20,270 nucleotides of DNA from an uncultured Prevotella sp. (GTDB lineage: Bacteria > Bacteroidota > Bacteroidia > Bacteroidales > Bacteroidaceae). Shown here piece by piece: positions 1 to 7,952 of the stretch. The DNA lies in NCBI GenBank assembly GCA_905210845.1, contig CAJLYG010000033.1, positions 1-20,270 on the forward strand. The letters are read 5' to 3'. The number at the start of each line of letters is the position of its first letter. Within the stretch, counting starts at the first letter, position 1. A program made the position numbers and the translations under genes. Under the pieces are notes generated by a model, which was given only the letters and a program-made list of their open reading frames with translations, was not told the DNA's origin and ran no database searches.

Positions 1-890
1 ATCAACCGGCGGTCTCCCTTTGCCATCTCCTCCACGATCTGGGACGTACCATCCGTGGAATGGTTGTCCACCACGATCACGTTAAACGCAAAGGACGTTT
101 TCTGCCCTAACGCAGAGGCGATCGCATCCGCGATGGTCTTTTCCCGGTTGAGGACAGGGATAATGACAGAAGCCTCGGTATCAAAGGGCTGCTCATCAAA
201 ATCAGGCTGCCTGTAATAAGAGGCATCCAACAACGCCCCGACCGCAGACAGATGGTGGGCAAGTGCCCTTTCCATCTCCGCTTCGTCCTCAGCCAGTGAC
301 GGTACGGCAGCAGGCAGGCAAGCATACAGGTACTCATTGAGATGGAACAGATGCCCTTGCCGACTCAAAAACAGTCGGAAGTCGTACCATCCCGCCCGTT
401 GGTAAGCCGGCTGGGGAGACTGCGCCGCATAGTCATGCAACAGTTGGGCACGGACCAAGACCAACGGTCCGAAATCAAACTGTGCCCGCAGACTGCCTTC
501 CTGATAGTCCAACACCGGATGATGCAGCCTCCGCCCCCCTGCTTCCAGGATATCATAATCAGAATATACCATCACAGCTTGGGAGTCCTCGCCAACCTGG
601 AGGAAACGGTCCAAGGCATAAAGACCTAAGGAGAAGGGATCCGTGCCCCTTCCCAACAAGACATAATCCGCATCCGTATACTGCCCGATCTTGAGGATCG
701 TATCCGTGGAAGTCCAGTCGTTGACCACCACTAAGTTGCAATCTCCAGGGAAATGGCCCTGCTGGGCATAGTCCTTGGAAACTAATAAGTGAATATGTTG
801 CACCATCCCACTCTGTCTCATCACCGAGAGCGTGTCTGCCAACGCGGTGACATCGAGACAAGGCAGGAAGCAATCAATTTTTTCTCTCAT
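1..890 (-). CDS. Family 2 glycosyltransferase with two GT-A-like domains, partial (C-terminus outside window)
   Basis: Reading the minus strand from the ATG at 890 gives an uninterrupted frame of 296 codons to the left edge, so the 3' part is missing. Residues 1-190 resemble a GT-A fold: a beta-strand start (IDCFLP), a VNDWTSTDTI stretch around 56-65 and a DYD (DxD-like) motif at 111-113. A second, clearer family 2 domain begins near residue 240 (ASVIIPVLNREKT, then VIVVDNHSTDGT at 271-282), the usual nucleotide-sugar-binding start of GT2 enzymes. The likely role is sugar transfer for a surface glycan; donor and acceptor cannot be told. The ATG at 890 fits a consensus promoter about 27 bp upstream, and the gene is divergent from rlmN. 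I see no signal peptide or membrane segment in the visible part. The GT2 call is confident, the exact function is not. Confidence 0.85.
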   Translation of the reverse strand, partial: MREKIDCFLPCLDVTALADTLSVMRQSGMVQHIHLLVSKDYAQQGHFPGDCNLVVVNDWTSTDTILKIGQYTDADYVLLGRGTDPFSLGLYALDRFLQVGEDSQAVMVYSDYDILEAGGRRLHHPVLDYQEGSLRAQFDFGPLVLVRAQLLHDYAAQSPQPAYQRAGWYDFRLFLSRQGHLFHLNEYLYACLPAAVPSLAEDEAEMERALAHHLSAVGALLDASYYRQPDFDEQPFDTEASVIIPVLNREKTIADAIASALGQKTSFAFNVIVVDNHSTDGTSQIVEEMAKGDRRL

Positions 891-916
891 CACGTTATAT
901 ATAGGAATTCTATGCG

Positions 917-947
917 CAAAGATAATCGAAAAGGAACGAATTACAAA
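917..947 (-). promoter_or_regulatory. Bacteroidetes-type promoter for the glycosyltransferase
   Basis: On the minus strand TTTG (944-947) is followed after 19 bp by TATCTTTG (917-924). This matches the known Bacteroidetes housekeeping consensus TTTG-N19-21-TAnnTTTG exactly. It lies 27 bp upstream of the ATG at 890. Confidence 0.75.
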
Positions 948-999
948 GGAAAAAACGTAAAAATACGCTACTCGCTGACGATAAATCAATTAAAAATGT

Positions 1000-1007
1000 T
1001 AACTTTG
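1000..1007 (+). promoter_or_regulatory. Probable -7 box of the rlmN promoter
   Basis: TAACTTTG fits the TAnnTTTG -7 consensus and sits 23 bp before the rlmN ATG at 1031. The matching -33 TTTG is weak (only CTGACG near 975-980), so the promoter is less certain than the divergent one. It would drive the plus-strand run that begins with rlmN. Confidence 0.5.
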
Positions 1008-1030
1008 CGCCATCAATATGCATATTTTTC

Positions 1031-2071
1031 ATGAGCGCTGAAAAGAAATCATTATTAGGGATGACGCTTCCGGAGCTAAAGGAAGTGGCAAGGCAATTGG
1101 GAATGCCGGCTTTCACTGGAGGGCAGATTGCGAAGTGGATGTACACGCAACACGCCCGCTCCATTGACGAGATGACCAACATTTCCAAGCAAAACCGGGC
1201 CCGTTTCGAAGAGATTTACGAAATAGGGTGCACCGGGCCCATTGATGCGCAGCATTCCAAGGATGGCACCATCAAATACCTTTTCCCTACGGAAAACGGG
1301 AAATTCGTGGAGACTGTCTTTATCCCGGAGGATGATCGTGCTACCCTCTGCGTCTCCTGTGAAGTGGGATGCAAGATGAACTGCCTGTTCTGCCAGACCG
1401 GCAAACAGGGATTTGAAGGGGAACTGAGCGTCCGGGACATTCTCAACCAGGTGTATTCCCTGCCTGAGCGTGAGCGACTGACGAACATCGTCTTCATGGG
1501 ACAAGGTGAGCCCATGGACAACTTAGACCATGTGCTCCGTGCCACGGAAATCCTGACGGCAAGCTATGGCTATGCCTGGAGCCCGAAAAGGATCACCGTG
1601 AGCAGTGTCGGCATCAAGGGGAAGCTCAAGAGATTCCTCGAAGAAAGCGAATGCCAGGTGGCAATCAGCATGCACTCCCCCATTCCGGAGCAAAGGGCTG
1701 AGCTGATGCCGGCAGAGCGGGGATTCTCAATTGTGGACATCGTGGAATTGCTGAAGAACTACGACTTCTCCCACCAACGCCGCCTGTCTTTCGAATATAT
1801 CCTCTTCGGAGGACTCAACGACTCGATGACACACGCGCGGGAGATCGTCAAACTGCTCAAGGGACTGGACTGCAGGATCAACCTGATCCGCTTCCACCAG
1901 ATTCCGCATGTACCGCTCCATGGAACGGATGAGAAGAAAATGGAGAGCTTCAGGGACTACCTGACCAGCCATGGCATCTTCACGACCATACGTGCCAGCC
2001 GAGGACAGGACATCTATGCGGCATGCGGACTCCTGTCAACAGCCAAGAAGATTGCCGATGAAAGGCGTTAG
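1031..2071 (+). CDS. rlmN: 23S rRNA (A2503-C2) / tRNA (A37-C2) methyltransferase RlmN
   Basis: A radical-SAM enzyme that methylates C2 of A2503 in 23S rRNA and, in studied homologues, A37 of some tRNAs. At 346 residues it has normal length. The [4Fe-4S] motif CxxxCxxC is C114, C118, C121 (GCKMNCLFC). The two cysteines used in the RlmN/Cfr mechanism are present, C107 in TLCVSC and C332 in YAACGLL. The FMGQGEPMDNLD motif at 155-166 is typical of the family. It is the first gene of a plus-strand run, starts 23 bp after a TAnnTTTG box, and its last 14 bp overlap the start of the next gene, which suggests translational coupling. Nothing suggests a defect. Confidence 0.97.
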   Translation: MSAEKKSLLGMTLPELKEVARQLGMPAFTGGQIAKWMYTQHARSIDEMTNISKQNRARFEEIYEIGCTGPIDAQHSKDGTIKYLFPTENGKFVETVFIPEDDRATLCVSCEVGCKMNCLFCQTGKQGFEGELSVRDILNQVYSLPERERLTNIVFMGQGEPMDNLDHVLRATEILTASYGYAWSPKRITVSSVGIKGKLKRFLEESECQVAISMHSPIPEQRAELMPAERGFSIVDIVELLKNYDFSHQRRLSFEYILFGGLNDSMTHAREIVKLLKGLDCRINLIRFHQIPHVPLHGTDEKKMESFRDYLTSHGIFTTIRASRGQDIYAACGLLSTAKKIADERR

Positions 2072-2969
2072 TTGGGTACTCTTGCTGCTACTCCTGTGCG
2101 GTTGCAGTGACAGGAACCCACTCCGGCCTCGTAGTGGCGGTCGCCCCTATGAGGTACTGATCGCTGGCGACCGGGACAGTGCTGTCTATCAAGAATTGGA
2201 CGCGGACGTGGAAGGGTTGCCCCAATCGGAACCCTCCTTCGATATCTCCTCCATCCAAGGAGAGGATATCGGGCAAGCCTTGCGGCTATCCCACTTGATC
2301 GTAAAAGTGAGCATCAACCCACAGGTCTTCACGGCAACGAGGATCCGGTATGCCAAGAATGTAGATGCAGAACCCCAAATGGTCGTGTATGTTGGTTCAC
2401 CTTCCGAGCAGGCACTGAAAGCCGACATGCCCAGGTTAGGTCCACAACTGAGGATGCTACTTAACCGGGCTGAGCTCAACAACCAGATCCTGCGCCTGAG
2501 AGAAAAGCACAATATCAAGATGGAGGAGGAGATCCGCAGGTTGTTCGGGATTGATCTCTGGATACCTGTTGACATGACCTCCAGCAAGAAGGGAAAAGAC
2601 TTCCTATGGCTGTCGAACAATGCCCCTACCGGCATGCAGAATATCTGTATCTACTTAGGAACGAACCGCGACAGTGTCATGAAGGCAAACATCAAAGGCG
2701 AGACAGATGCCATGTACATGGCGACTGTCCATGAAAGCGTGAGGAGAACCCGTGAAAAGGGGAAAAGCGGAATCCGCCTGATCACGAGAGGACTTTGGGA
2801 AATGGAAGGAGATGCCATGGGCGGGCCTTTTATCAGCCATACCCTTGACGACAGCATCCGCCACCGGGAAATTACCGTCGAAGGATTCGTCTACGCCCCG
2901 GAAATGAAGAAAAGGAATCTCATGCGGCAATTGGAAGCCGTACTATATACATTAAAAATAAAAGAATAA
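2058..2969 (+). CDS. DUF4837 family lipoprotein
   Basis: A predicted lipoprotein of 303 residues. I chose the ATG at 2058 rather than the in-frame ATG at 1971, because it gives an immediate signal peptide with a poly-Leu core and the lipobox LCGC (MKGVSWVLLLLLLCGCSD). The upstream start would bury that signal behind 29 residues inside rlmN. After the cysteine come RPYEVLIAGD near the mature N-terminus and, near the end, RGLWEMEGDAMGGPFIS, which I recognise as typical of DUF4837, a Bacteroidota-specific family without known function. It overlaps rlmN by 14 bp and is followed 5 bp later by pdxA, so it is co-transcribed. It probably sits in the envelope facing the periplasm. Family call good, role unknown. 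Confidence 0.85.
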   Translation: MKGVSWVLLLLLLCGCSDRNPLRPRSGGRPYEVLIAGDRDSAVYQELDADVEGLPQSEPSFDISSIQGEDIGQALRLSHLIVKVSINPQVFTATRIRYAKNVDAEPQMVVYVGSPSEQALKADMPRLGPQLRMLLNRAELNNQILRLREKHNIKMEEEIRRLFGIDLWIPVDMTSSKKGKDFLWLSNNAPTGMQNICIYLGTNRDSVMKANIKGETDAMYMATVHESVRRTREKGKSGIRLITRGLWEMEGDAMGGPFISHTLDDSIRHREITVEGFVYAPEMKKRNLMRQLEAVLYTLKIKE

Positions 2970-2974
2970 AAGAT

Positions 2975-4264
2975 ATGGAAGATCGAAAGATTCGGGTTGC
3001 CATCACGCATGGCGACACCAATGGCATCGGATATGAACTGATTTTTAAAACTTTCTCAGAGCCGGACATGCTGGAGTTATGCACTCCTGTCATCTATGGC
3101 TCCCCTAAAGTGGCATCCTACCATAGGAAAGCCTTAAACATGCAGGCCAATTTCAGCATCATCAGCAATGCGGAGGAAATACGCGATGGACGGGTGAACA
3201 TGCTGACGACCTTTGACGATGAGGTGAAAGTAGACTTAGGAACGCCCACAGACGAGTCATCCATGGCTGCCTCCAAGGCCATGCAACGTGCTGTGAACGA
3301 CTTCCAGGCTGGATTGTTCGATGTATTAGTCACCGCACCCGCCATCAAAAACGGACAGCAGGGATTTGAGGGCAACGAGGCTTATGTGCGCAAGAACCTG
3401 AGCAATGGATCGGAAATGCTGCCCATCATCCTCAACGAGAATATCAGAGTAGGCCTGCTGACGGATGAGATTCCACTCAGTGAAGTATCCATGTTTGTCA
3501 CGAAAGAGAATATCGTTGACAAGGCAGCCATTCTCTTCAGCAGCCTGAAACGCGACTTCATGATCACCAACCCGCGCATTGCCATCCTCGCCCTGAACCC
3601 GGACAGCAATGGCAGCCAAACCTTCGGGAAAGAAGAACAGGAAGCCATCAAGCCTGCTGTGGAAGAACTATCTGACAAGGGCATCGAAGCATTCGGCCCT
3701 TATCCTGCAGACACGTTCTTTGCCAATGGAGACTATGAGGAATTTGACGGGATCCTTGCCATGTACCATGACCAAGGCATGGCACCGTTCATGGCTCTCT
3801 ACCCCACCGATGGCGTGATTTATTATGCAGGGTTACCTGTGGTCTGCGCGACGCCCAACGACGATGCAGGATTTGGCATCGCTGGTCAAGGCATAGCCGA
3901 TGAGACATCCTTGAGACATGCTATCTATACCGTCATTGACGTATTCAGAAACCGCGACATCTATGACGAGCCCATGGCAAACCCCTTGCAGAAACTCTAT
4001 CACGAGAAAAAGGATGACAGTGAGAAGGTAAGGTTCACGATTCCCAAGAAGCACGAAAACAGCATCAAGGAGACGAAAGACGGGAAAGTTGCGAGCCATC
4101 CTTCCCATAAGGACGACCATTCCCAGAAACGGGCAGACAAGCAAACAGCAAGTCAGCAATCATCCCAACCTGCCAACGCTGCGCAAGACACAACCCCACA
4201 GCCTGCCCAAGCATCGGAAATGCCTGAGCAAGAGCAACCTCAGTCTGACAACCAGCCATCCTAA
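2975..4264 (+). CDS. pdxA: PdxA homologue (4-hydroxythreonine-4-phosphate dehydrogenase family), probably catalytically inactive, with C-terminal extension
   Basis: PdxA normally oxidises 4-phosphohydroxy-L-threonine in vitamin B6 synthesis. The 429-residue product matches the family along residues 1-350: GDTNGIGYE at 13-21, APAIK at 121-125, MYHDQG at 263-268, GIAGQG at 301-306. Key positions are changed, however. By motif alignment from memory with E. coli and Bacteroides PdxA, the substrate His of GHTE is N134, metal His of TTHxP is E165, metal His of NPHAG is D210, and the substrate Lys, Asn and Arg are M273, I282 and C291. Only the metal His of YHDQG survives (H265). Residues about 357-429 form a hydrophilic, Lys then Gln/Pro-rich tail absent from standard PdxA of about 330-365 residues. 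The gene is uninterrupted and tightly packed, so it is maintained, but dehydrogenase activity is doubtful. Family certain, activity not. Confidence 0.9.
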   Translation: MEDRKIRVAITHGDTNGIGYELIFKTFSEPDMLELCTPVIYGSPKVASYHRKALNMQANFSIISNAEEIRDGRVNMLTTFDDEVKVDLGTPTDESSMAASKAMQRAVNDFQAGLFDVLVTAPAIKNGQQGFEGNEAYVRKNLSNGSEMLPIILNENIRVGLLTDEIPLSEVSMFVTKENIVDKAAILFSSLKRDFMITNPRIAILALNPDSNGSQTFGKEEQEAIKPAVEELSDKGIEAFGPYPADTFFANGDYEEFDGILAMYHDQGMAPFMALYPTDGVIYYAGLPVVCATPNDDAGFGIAGQGIADETSLRHAIYTVIDVFRNRDIYDEPMANPLQKLYHEKKDDSEKVRFTIPKKHENSIKETKDGKVASHPSHKDDHSQKRADKQTASQQSSQPANAAQDTTPQPAQASEMPEQEQPQSDNQPS

Positions 4265-4267
4265 AAT

Positions 4268-5287
4268 ATGAAGAAGAAATACCAGAACGGCTTCTTTATC
4301 TTCGGCCTTGCGGTACTGATCATCATGATCACGCAGCTGGATTTCAAGGAAGTATGGAGCGGCTTGCAAAATGCAGGCTACTGGTTCTTTGCCGTTGTAG
4401 CCCTGTGGGGATTCCTTTACTTGTTCAACACTTCCGCATGGTATATCATCATCAAGGCGGGAGGGAAATGCAAGATATCCTTCTGGTGGCTCTATAAGGT
4501 CACGATCTCCGGATTCGCGCTGAACTATGCCACGCCGGGAGGATTGATGGGTGGTGAGCCATACCGCATCATGGAACTGGCACCTAAGATCGGGACAGAA
4601 CGCGCCTCCTCATCCGTCATCCTGTATGCGATGACCCATATCTTCAGCCACTTCTGGTTCTGGCTTCTGTCAGCCATTGCCTATATCCTCACGCAGCATG
4701 TCAGCTTCTTGATGGGAGGACTGCTCACCGCGATCATCGCCTTCTGCTGCCTCGGAATCTGGTTCTTTATCGCCGGTTATCGCAAAGGATTGGCCGTGAG
4801 GGCGATGAACGTCCTACGGCATCTGCCCCTGATCAAGAAATGGGCAAAACCCTTCATCGAGAATCATCGGGAGCAACTGGATACCATCGACGAGCAGATT
4901 GCCGCACTGAACCGCCAGAACCGCAAGACGTTCGTGTCCGCGGTTCTCTTGGAACTCTGCTGCAGAATATCTTCCGCCATGGAAGTATTCTTCTGCTTGT
5001 TGGTGCTACTGCCCTCTGTCAATTACCTGCATTGCGTGCTCATCTTGGCATTCACCTCGTTGTTTGCCAACCTGCTCTTCTTCATTCCCCTCCAGTTAGG
5101 AGGACGGGAAGGAGGTTTCCTGATGTCTACGCACGGCATGGGCATCCCCGCCAGTGCAGGTATCTTTGTCGCCTTGATCGTCCGCATCCGTGAACTGATC
5201 TGGACAGGCATCGGTCTCCTGCTCATCAAATTAGAGAAAGGGAAGGATGTCCCATCAGTAAGAAAGGAAGGGAGAAAAGAAGAATAA
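4268..5287 (+). CDS. Flippase-like integral membrane protein (lysylphosphatidylglycerol synthase TM-region family)
   Basis: A polytopic membrane protein of 339 residues with about seven or eight hydrophobic segments, starting at residues 8-20 ([14 protein letters not shown]). The segment order and the [21 protein letters not shown] stretch near 90-110 resemble the membrane region of lysylphosphatidylglycerol synthase, found alone in many bacteria and annotated as a flippase-like domain. There is no lysyltransferase domain here, so it should not be called MprF. The substrate may be a lipid or lipid-linked glycan, but this is only inferred. It starts 3 bp after the pdxA stop and ends with a charged tail (KEGRKEE). 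A 104-bp gap with a promoter follows, so it may end the first transcription unit. Fold family likely, function unknown. Confidence 0.8.
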   Translation: MKKKYQNGFFIFGLAVLIIMITQLDFKEVWSGLQNAGYWFFAVVALWGFLYLFNTSAWYIIIKAGGKCKISFWWLYKVTISGFALNYATPGGLMGGEPYRIMELAPKIGTERASSSVILYAMTHIFSHFWFWLLSAIAYILTQHVSFLMGGLLTAIIAFCCLGIWFFIAGYRKGLAVRAMNVLRHLPLIKKWAKPFIENHREQLDTIDEQIAALNRQNRKTFVSAVLLELCCRISSAMEVFFCLLVLLPSVNYLHCVLILAFTSLFANLLFFIPLQLGGREGGFLMSTHGMGIPASAGIFVALIVRIRELIWTGIGLLLIKLEKGKDVPSVRKEGRKEE

Positions 5288-5351
5288 GGATCCTTACCAT
5301 TCCTTAATTCTTTGCTTTCAACCCTAAACTCACTATATTTTTCTGCCAAAA

Positions 5352-5384
5352 TTGCAGTTATATCAAATAAAATATGTAATTTTG
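5352..5384 (+). promoter_or_regulatory. Probable promoter for the sigma-54 activator gene
   Basis: TAATTTTG at 5377-5384 fits the TAnnTTTG -7 consensus. The best -33 candidate is TTG at 5352-5354, slightly far upstream (spacer about 22 bp). Only 7 bp separate the -7 box from the ATG at 5392, so the transcript would be leaderless or nearly so. It lies in the only sizeable gap (5288-5391) of the plus-strand run. Confidence 0.45.
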
Positions 5385-5391
5385 TCACCCA

Positions 5392-6645
5392 ATGAATACA
5401 TCAGAACTGCAAAAAATCAAACAGCGGTATAATATCGTCGGCAATAGTGACGGGTTAAACCATGCGTTGGATGTGGCACTACAAGTAGCGCCGACAGACC
5501 TCTCCGTGCTCATTGTCGGTGAAAGTGGAGTGGGAAAGGAAATTATCCCAAGGGTGATCCATGACAACTCACCCAGGCGCAAGGAGAAATACTTTGCCAT
5601 CAACTGCGGTTCCATCCCGGAAGGAACCATTGACAGTGAGCTCTTCGGACATGAAAAGGGTTCCTTCACTGGTGCAATCGGTGAAAGCGAGGGATATTTC
5701 GGGGTAGCCAATAAGGGCACCATCTTCTTAGACGAGGTGGGAGAGCTCCCCCTTGCCACCCAAGCAAGGTTGCTGCGCGTATTGGAAACTGGAGAATATA
5801 TCCGCGTAGGTGGACAGAAGATCATGAAGACCGACGTCAGAATCGTCGCAGCGACAAATGTCAACATGAGGAAAGCCATCAGTGAAGGGCGCTTCCGCGA
5901 AGACCTGTACTATCGCCTGAGCACCATTCCCATCCAGATACCGCCCTTGCGAGACAGGGGAAATGACATTATCCTACTCTTCCGCCTCTTCGCCATGCAG
6001 ATGGCAGAGAAATACCGCCTTCCCAAGATCACGCTAACAGATGACGCCAAAGCGCTGATGTTGAAATACAAATGGCCGGGAAACGTGCGCCAATTGAAGA
6101 ACATCACAGAGCAAATGTCCGTGCTCAGCGAGAAAAGGGACATCGACGCTCAGACCCTTGAACAATTTATTCCCCAGGATCCTGTGAGCACGGAGCTCGC
6201 GACCATCAGCAAGCCAGGAGGGCATTCCTATGAGAATGAACGTGAGATGCTTTTCAAGGTCCTCTATGAACTACGGGGCAACATCAACAACCTGCAGCAT
6301 GACGTGAACAGCCTGCGCAAGCAAATAGACGAACGCCGTGAATTGGAGGACACTGCAGCCTATCGCCGGCAGCATGAGGGTACATCCCTTGAGGCAACGG
6401 GAAGTACCGCCATCACCGAACCCAGGTTCCTGCCCAATAGCTATCAGCAGGCAGGAGCAGAGGAAGCAGAGGCTGAGGAGATCAATGAACCTGAGACGCT
6501 CAACCTGAATGACTTAGGCAGACAGATGGTGGAAAAGGCTCTGGAACGCAATGGAGGCAACCGCAAGAAGGCAGCCCAGGAATTGGGGATCTCCGACCGG
6601 ACACTCTATCGGAGAATCAAACAATATGGATTAGACGGGAAATAA
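5392..6645 (+). CDS. Sigma-54 interacting transcriptional activator (AAA+ domain plus Fis-type HTH)
   Basis: A 417-residue bacterial enhancer-binding protein that uses ATP to open sigma-54 promoters. It begins almost directly with the AAA+ domain: Walker A GESGVGKE at 43-50, the sigma-54 contact loop GSFTGA at 90-95 (usual form GAFTGA), Walker B IFLDE at 111-115, and REDLYYRL at 169-176. Residues about 280-325 look like a coiled coil, 330-370 is a Glu/Ala-rich linker, and 381-413 is a Fis-like helix-turn-helix (GNRKKAAQELGISDRTLYRR). There is no receiver, PAS or GAF domain, so activity must be set by expression level or a partner protein. lptE starts 1 bp after its stop. I see no -24/-12 sigma-54 promoter within the run, so the targets are probably elsewhere. 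Confidence 0.93.
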   Translation: MNTSELQKIKQRYNIVGNSDGLNHALDVALQVAPTDLSVLIVGESGVGKEIIPRVIHDNSPRRKEKYFAINCGSIPEGTIDSELFGHEKGSFTGAIGESEGYFGVANKGTIFLDEVGELPLATQARLLRVLETGEYIRVGGQKIMKTDVRIVAATNVNMRKAISEGRFREDLYYRLSTIPIQIPPLRDRGNDIILLFRLFAMQMAEKYRLPKITLTDDAKALMLKYKWPGNVRQLKNITEQMSVLSEKRDIDAQTLEQFIPQDPVSTELATISKPGGHSYENEREMLFKVLYELRGNINNLQHDVNSLRKQIDERRELEDTAAYRRQHEGTSLEATGSTAITEPRFLPNSYQQAGAEEAEAEEINEPETLNLNDLGRQMVEKALERNGGNRKKAAQELGISDRTLYRRIKQYGLDGK

Positions 6646-6646
6646 C

Positions 6647-7168
6647 ATGCAAAGGAAATTCATCTACATCTCTTGCCTCTTCGCCATGGTCCTAACGATG
6701 ATGCTCTCATCGTGTAAGGTCACTTATGGTTTCAATGGAGCCAGCATTGATTACACGAAGACCAAGACCATTACAATAGCCGACTTTCCCAACCGAAGCA
6801 GTTACGTGTGGGGACCTATGGCATCCATGTTCAATACACAGCTCAAGGATGTCTTTGCCAGCCATACCCATCTGCAACAAGTAAAAAGGAACGGCGACTT
6901 GGAAATTTCCGGTGAGATTACTCAATATACACAGCGGAACAAGTCAGTATCCAGCGAGGGCTATTCAGCCCAGACAGAGCTGGCCATGACCGTCAACGTG
7001 AGATTTGTCAACAGAAAGGACCATACCCAGGACTTCGAGCAACAATTTACCTCAACGAAGACATACGAGACAACCCAAAGTCTGAATCAAGTACAGGAAG
7101 AACTGGTCACTGAGATGGTAAAAGACTTGACAGACCAGATCTTCAACGCAACAGTAGCCAACTGGTAA
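6647..7168 (+). CDS. lptE: LptE family lipoprotein, LPS assembly at the outer membrane
   Basis: A lipoprotein of 173 residues with signal peptide and lipobox LSSC (cysteine near residue 23), followed by KVTYGFNGASIDY and ITIADFPNRSSYVWGPMA, which match the Bacteroidota form of LptE. In general LptE plugs the LptD barrel and helps place lipopolysaccharide in the outer leaflet. No acidic run follows the lipid cysteine, consistent with retention on the periplasmic face. Small size and an alternating strand pattern (EISGEITQYTQ, ELAMTVNVRFVN) fit the LptE alpha/beta fold. It is separated by 1 bp from the sigma-54 activator and 13 bp from the next gene, an arrangement I recall as common in Bacteroidales. 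LptD is not in the window. Confidence 0.88.
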   Translation: MQRKFIYISCLFAMVLTMMLSSCKVTYGFNGASIDYTKTKTITIADFPNRSSYVWGPMASMFNTQLKDVFASHTHLQQVKRNGDLEISGEITQYTQRNKSVSSEGYSAQTELAMTVNVRFVNRKDHTQDFEQQFTSTKTYETTQSLNQVQEELVTEMVKDLTDQIFNATVANW

Positions 7169-7181
7169 AAATCGACAAAAT

Positions 7182-7946
7182 ATGGATCTAACGCAACTTA
7201 TCAAGCATCCAGAACAGATGGACAAGGAGACCCTCTATGATCTCCGAAGTATACTTGCGCTCTATCCTTATTACCAATCAGCACGCCTGTTGATGCTGCA
7301 AAACTTGTATATCCTCCACGATCCATCCTTTGATGAGGAATTACGACGTGCAGCTATTTACATTACCGACCGTAAAGTAATTTTCAATTTGGTAGAGGCA
7401 GCACACTATCAGACGAAAGTACGCTCTACGAAGGAGGAGGTCGCTTCCACCAAGGACAAGGAGGAAAACGGCAGTAGGACATTATCACTCATCGATACCT
7501 TCCTCGACTCCATACCCGCTGATGACTCAGATGCAAAGAAGACGAAACGGAAGCCCACGCCTGCCGACGCTGCCGTGGATTACGTCAGCTACCTATTGGA
7601 AACAGAAAGCGAGGACGAGAAGGAAGAAACAGAGAAAGCACCTCAGATGAAAGGGCAAGACTTGATTGATAATTTCATAAACAATGACGGTGGAAAGATC
7701 AAGTTGAAAGAAGAACCTGAGTATGTCCCACAGTTAGAAGAGAAACCAGAAAACGAAGAAAACGAAAGCGATGAGGGATATTTCACCGAGACATTAGCTA
7801 AAATATATGTTAAACAAGGCAGATATTCAAAGGCGTTGGAAATAATTCAGCGATTAAATTTGAATTATCCAAAAAAAAATGCTTACTTTGCAGACCAAAT
7901 CCGTTTCTTAGAGAAATTGATTATAAATAACAAAATAAATAAGTAA
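7182..7946 (+). CDS. Conserved hypothetical protein with C-terminal tetratricopeptide-like repeat
   Basis: A 254-residue cytoplasmic-looking protein: I see no signal peptide or membrane segment. The N-terminal 70 residues are helical and aromatic-rich (TLYDLRSILALYPYYQSARL). Residues about 80-195 are highly charged and low in hydrophobic content, probably a disordered linker rich in Lys and Glu. The C-terminal 58 residues (YFTETLAKIYVKQGRYSKAL, then a second helix ending in LNLNYPKK) form one TPR-like helix pair. This three-part layout is known to me from Bacteroidales genes placed between lptE and secG, but no function is established. Spacing is 13 bp after lptE and 6 bp before secG, so it belongs to the same transcript. 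A scaffold role is possible but is only inferred from the TPR. Confidence 0.75.
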   Translation: MDLTQLIKHPEQMDKETLYDLRSILALYPYYQSARLLMLQNLYILHDPSFDEELRRAAIYITDRKVIFNLVEAAHYQTKVRSTKEEVASTKDKEENGSRTLSLIDTFLDSIPADDSDAKKTKRKPTPADAAVDYVSYLLETESEDEKEETEKAPQMKGQDLIDNFINNDGGKIKLKEEPEYVPQLEEKPENEENESDEGYFTETLAKIYVKQGRYSKALEIIQRLNLNYPKKNAYFADQIRFLEKLIINNKINK

Positions 7947-7952
7947 AGAAAA

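Noticed and set aside
107..873. Several small frames on both strands at 107-873
   Set aside because: A single uninterrupted glycosyltransferase frame from 890 to the left edge explains this region.
1971..2057. Longer start for the DUF4837 lipoprotein (ATG at 1971)
   Set aside because: It would put 29 extra residues before a perfect lipoprotein signal peptide and overlap rlmN by 101 bp. The ATG at 2058 is better.
5285..5296. Perfect palindrome TAAGGATCCTTA overlapping the stop codon of the flippase-like gene
   Set aside because: It has no loop and no T tract, so it is a poor terminator, and 12 bp may be chance.
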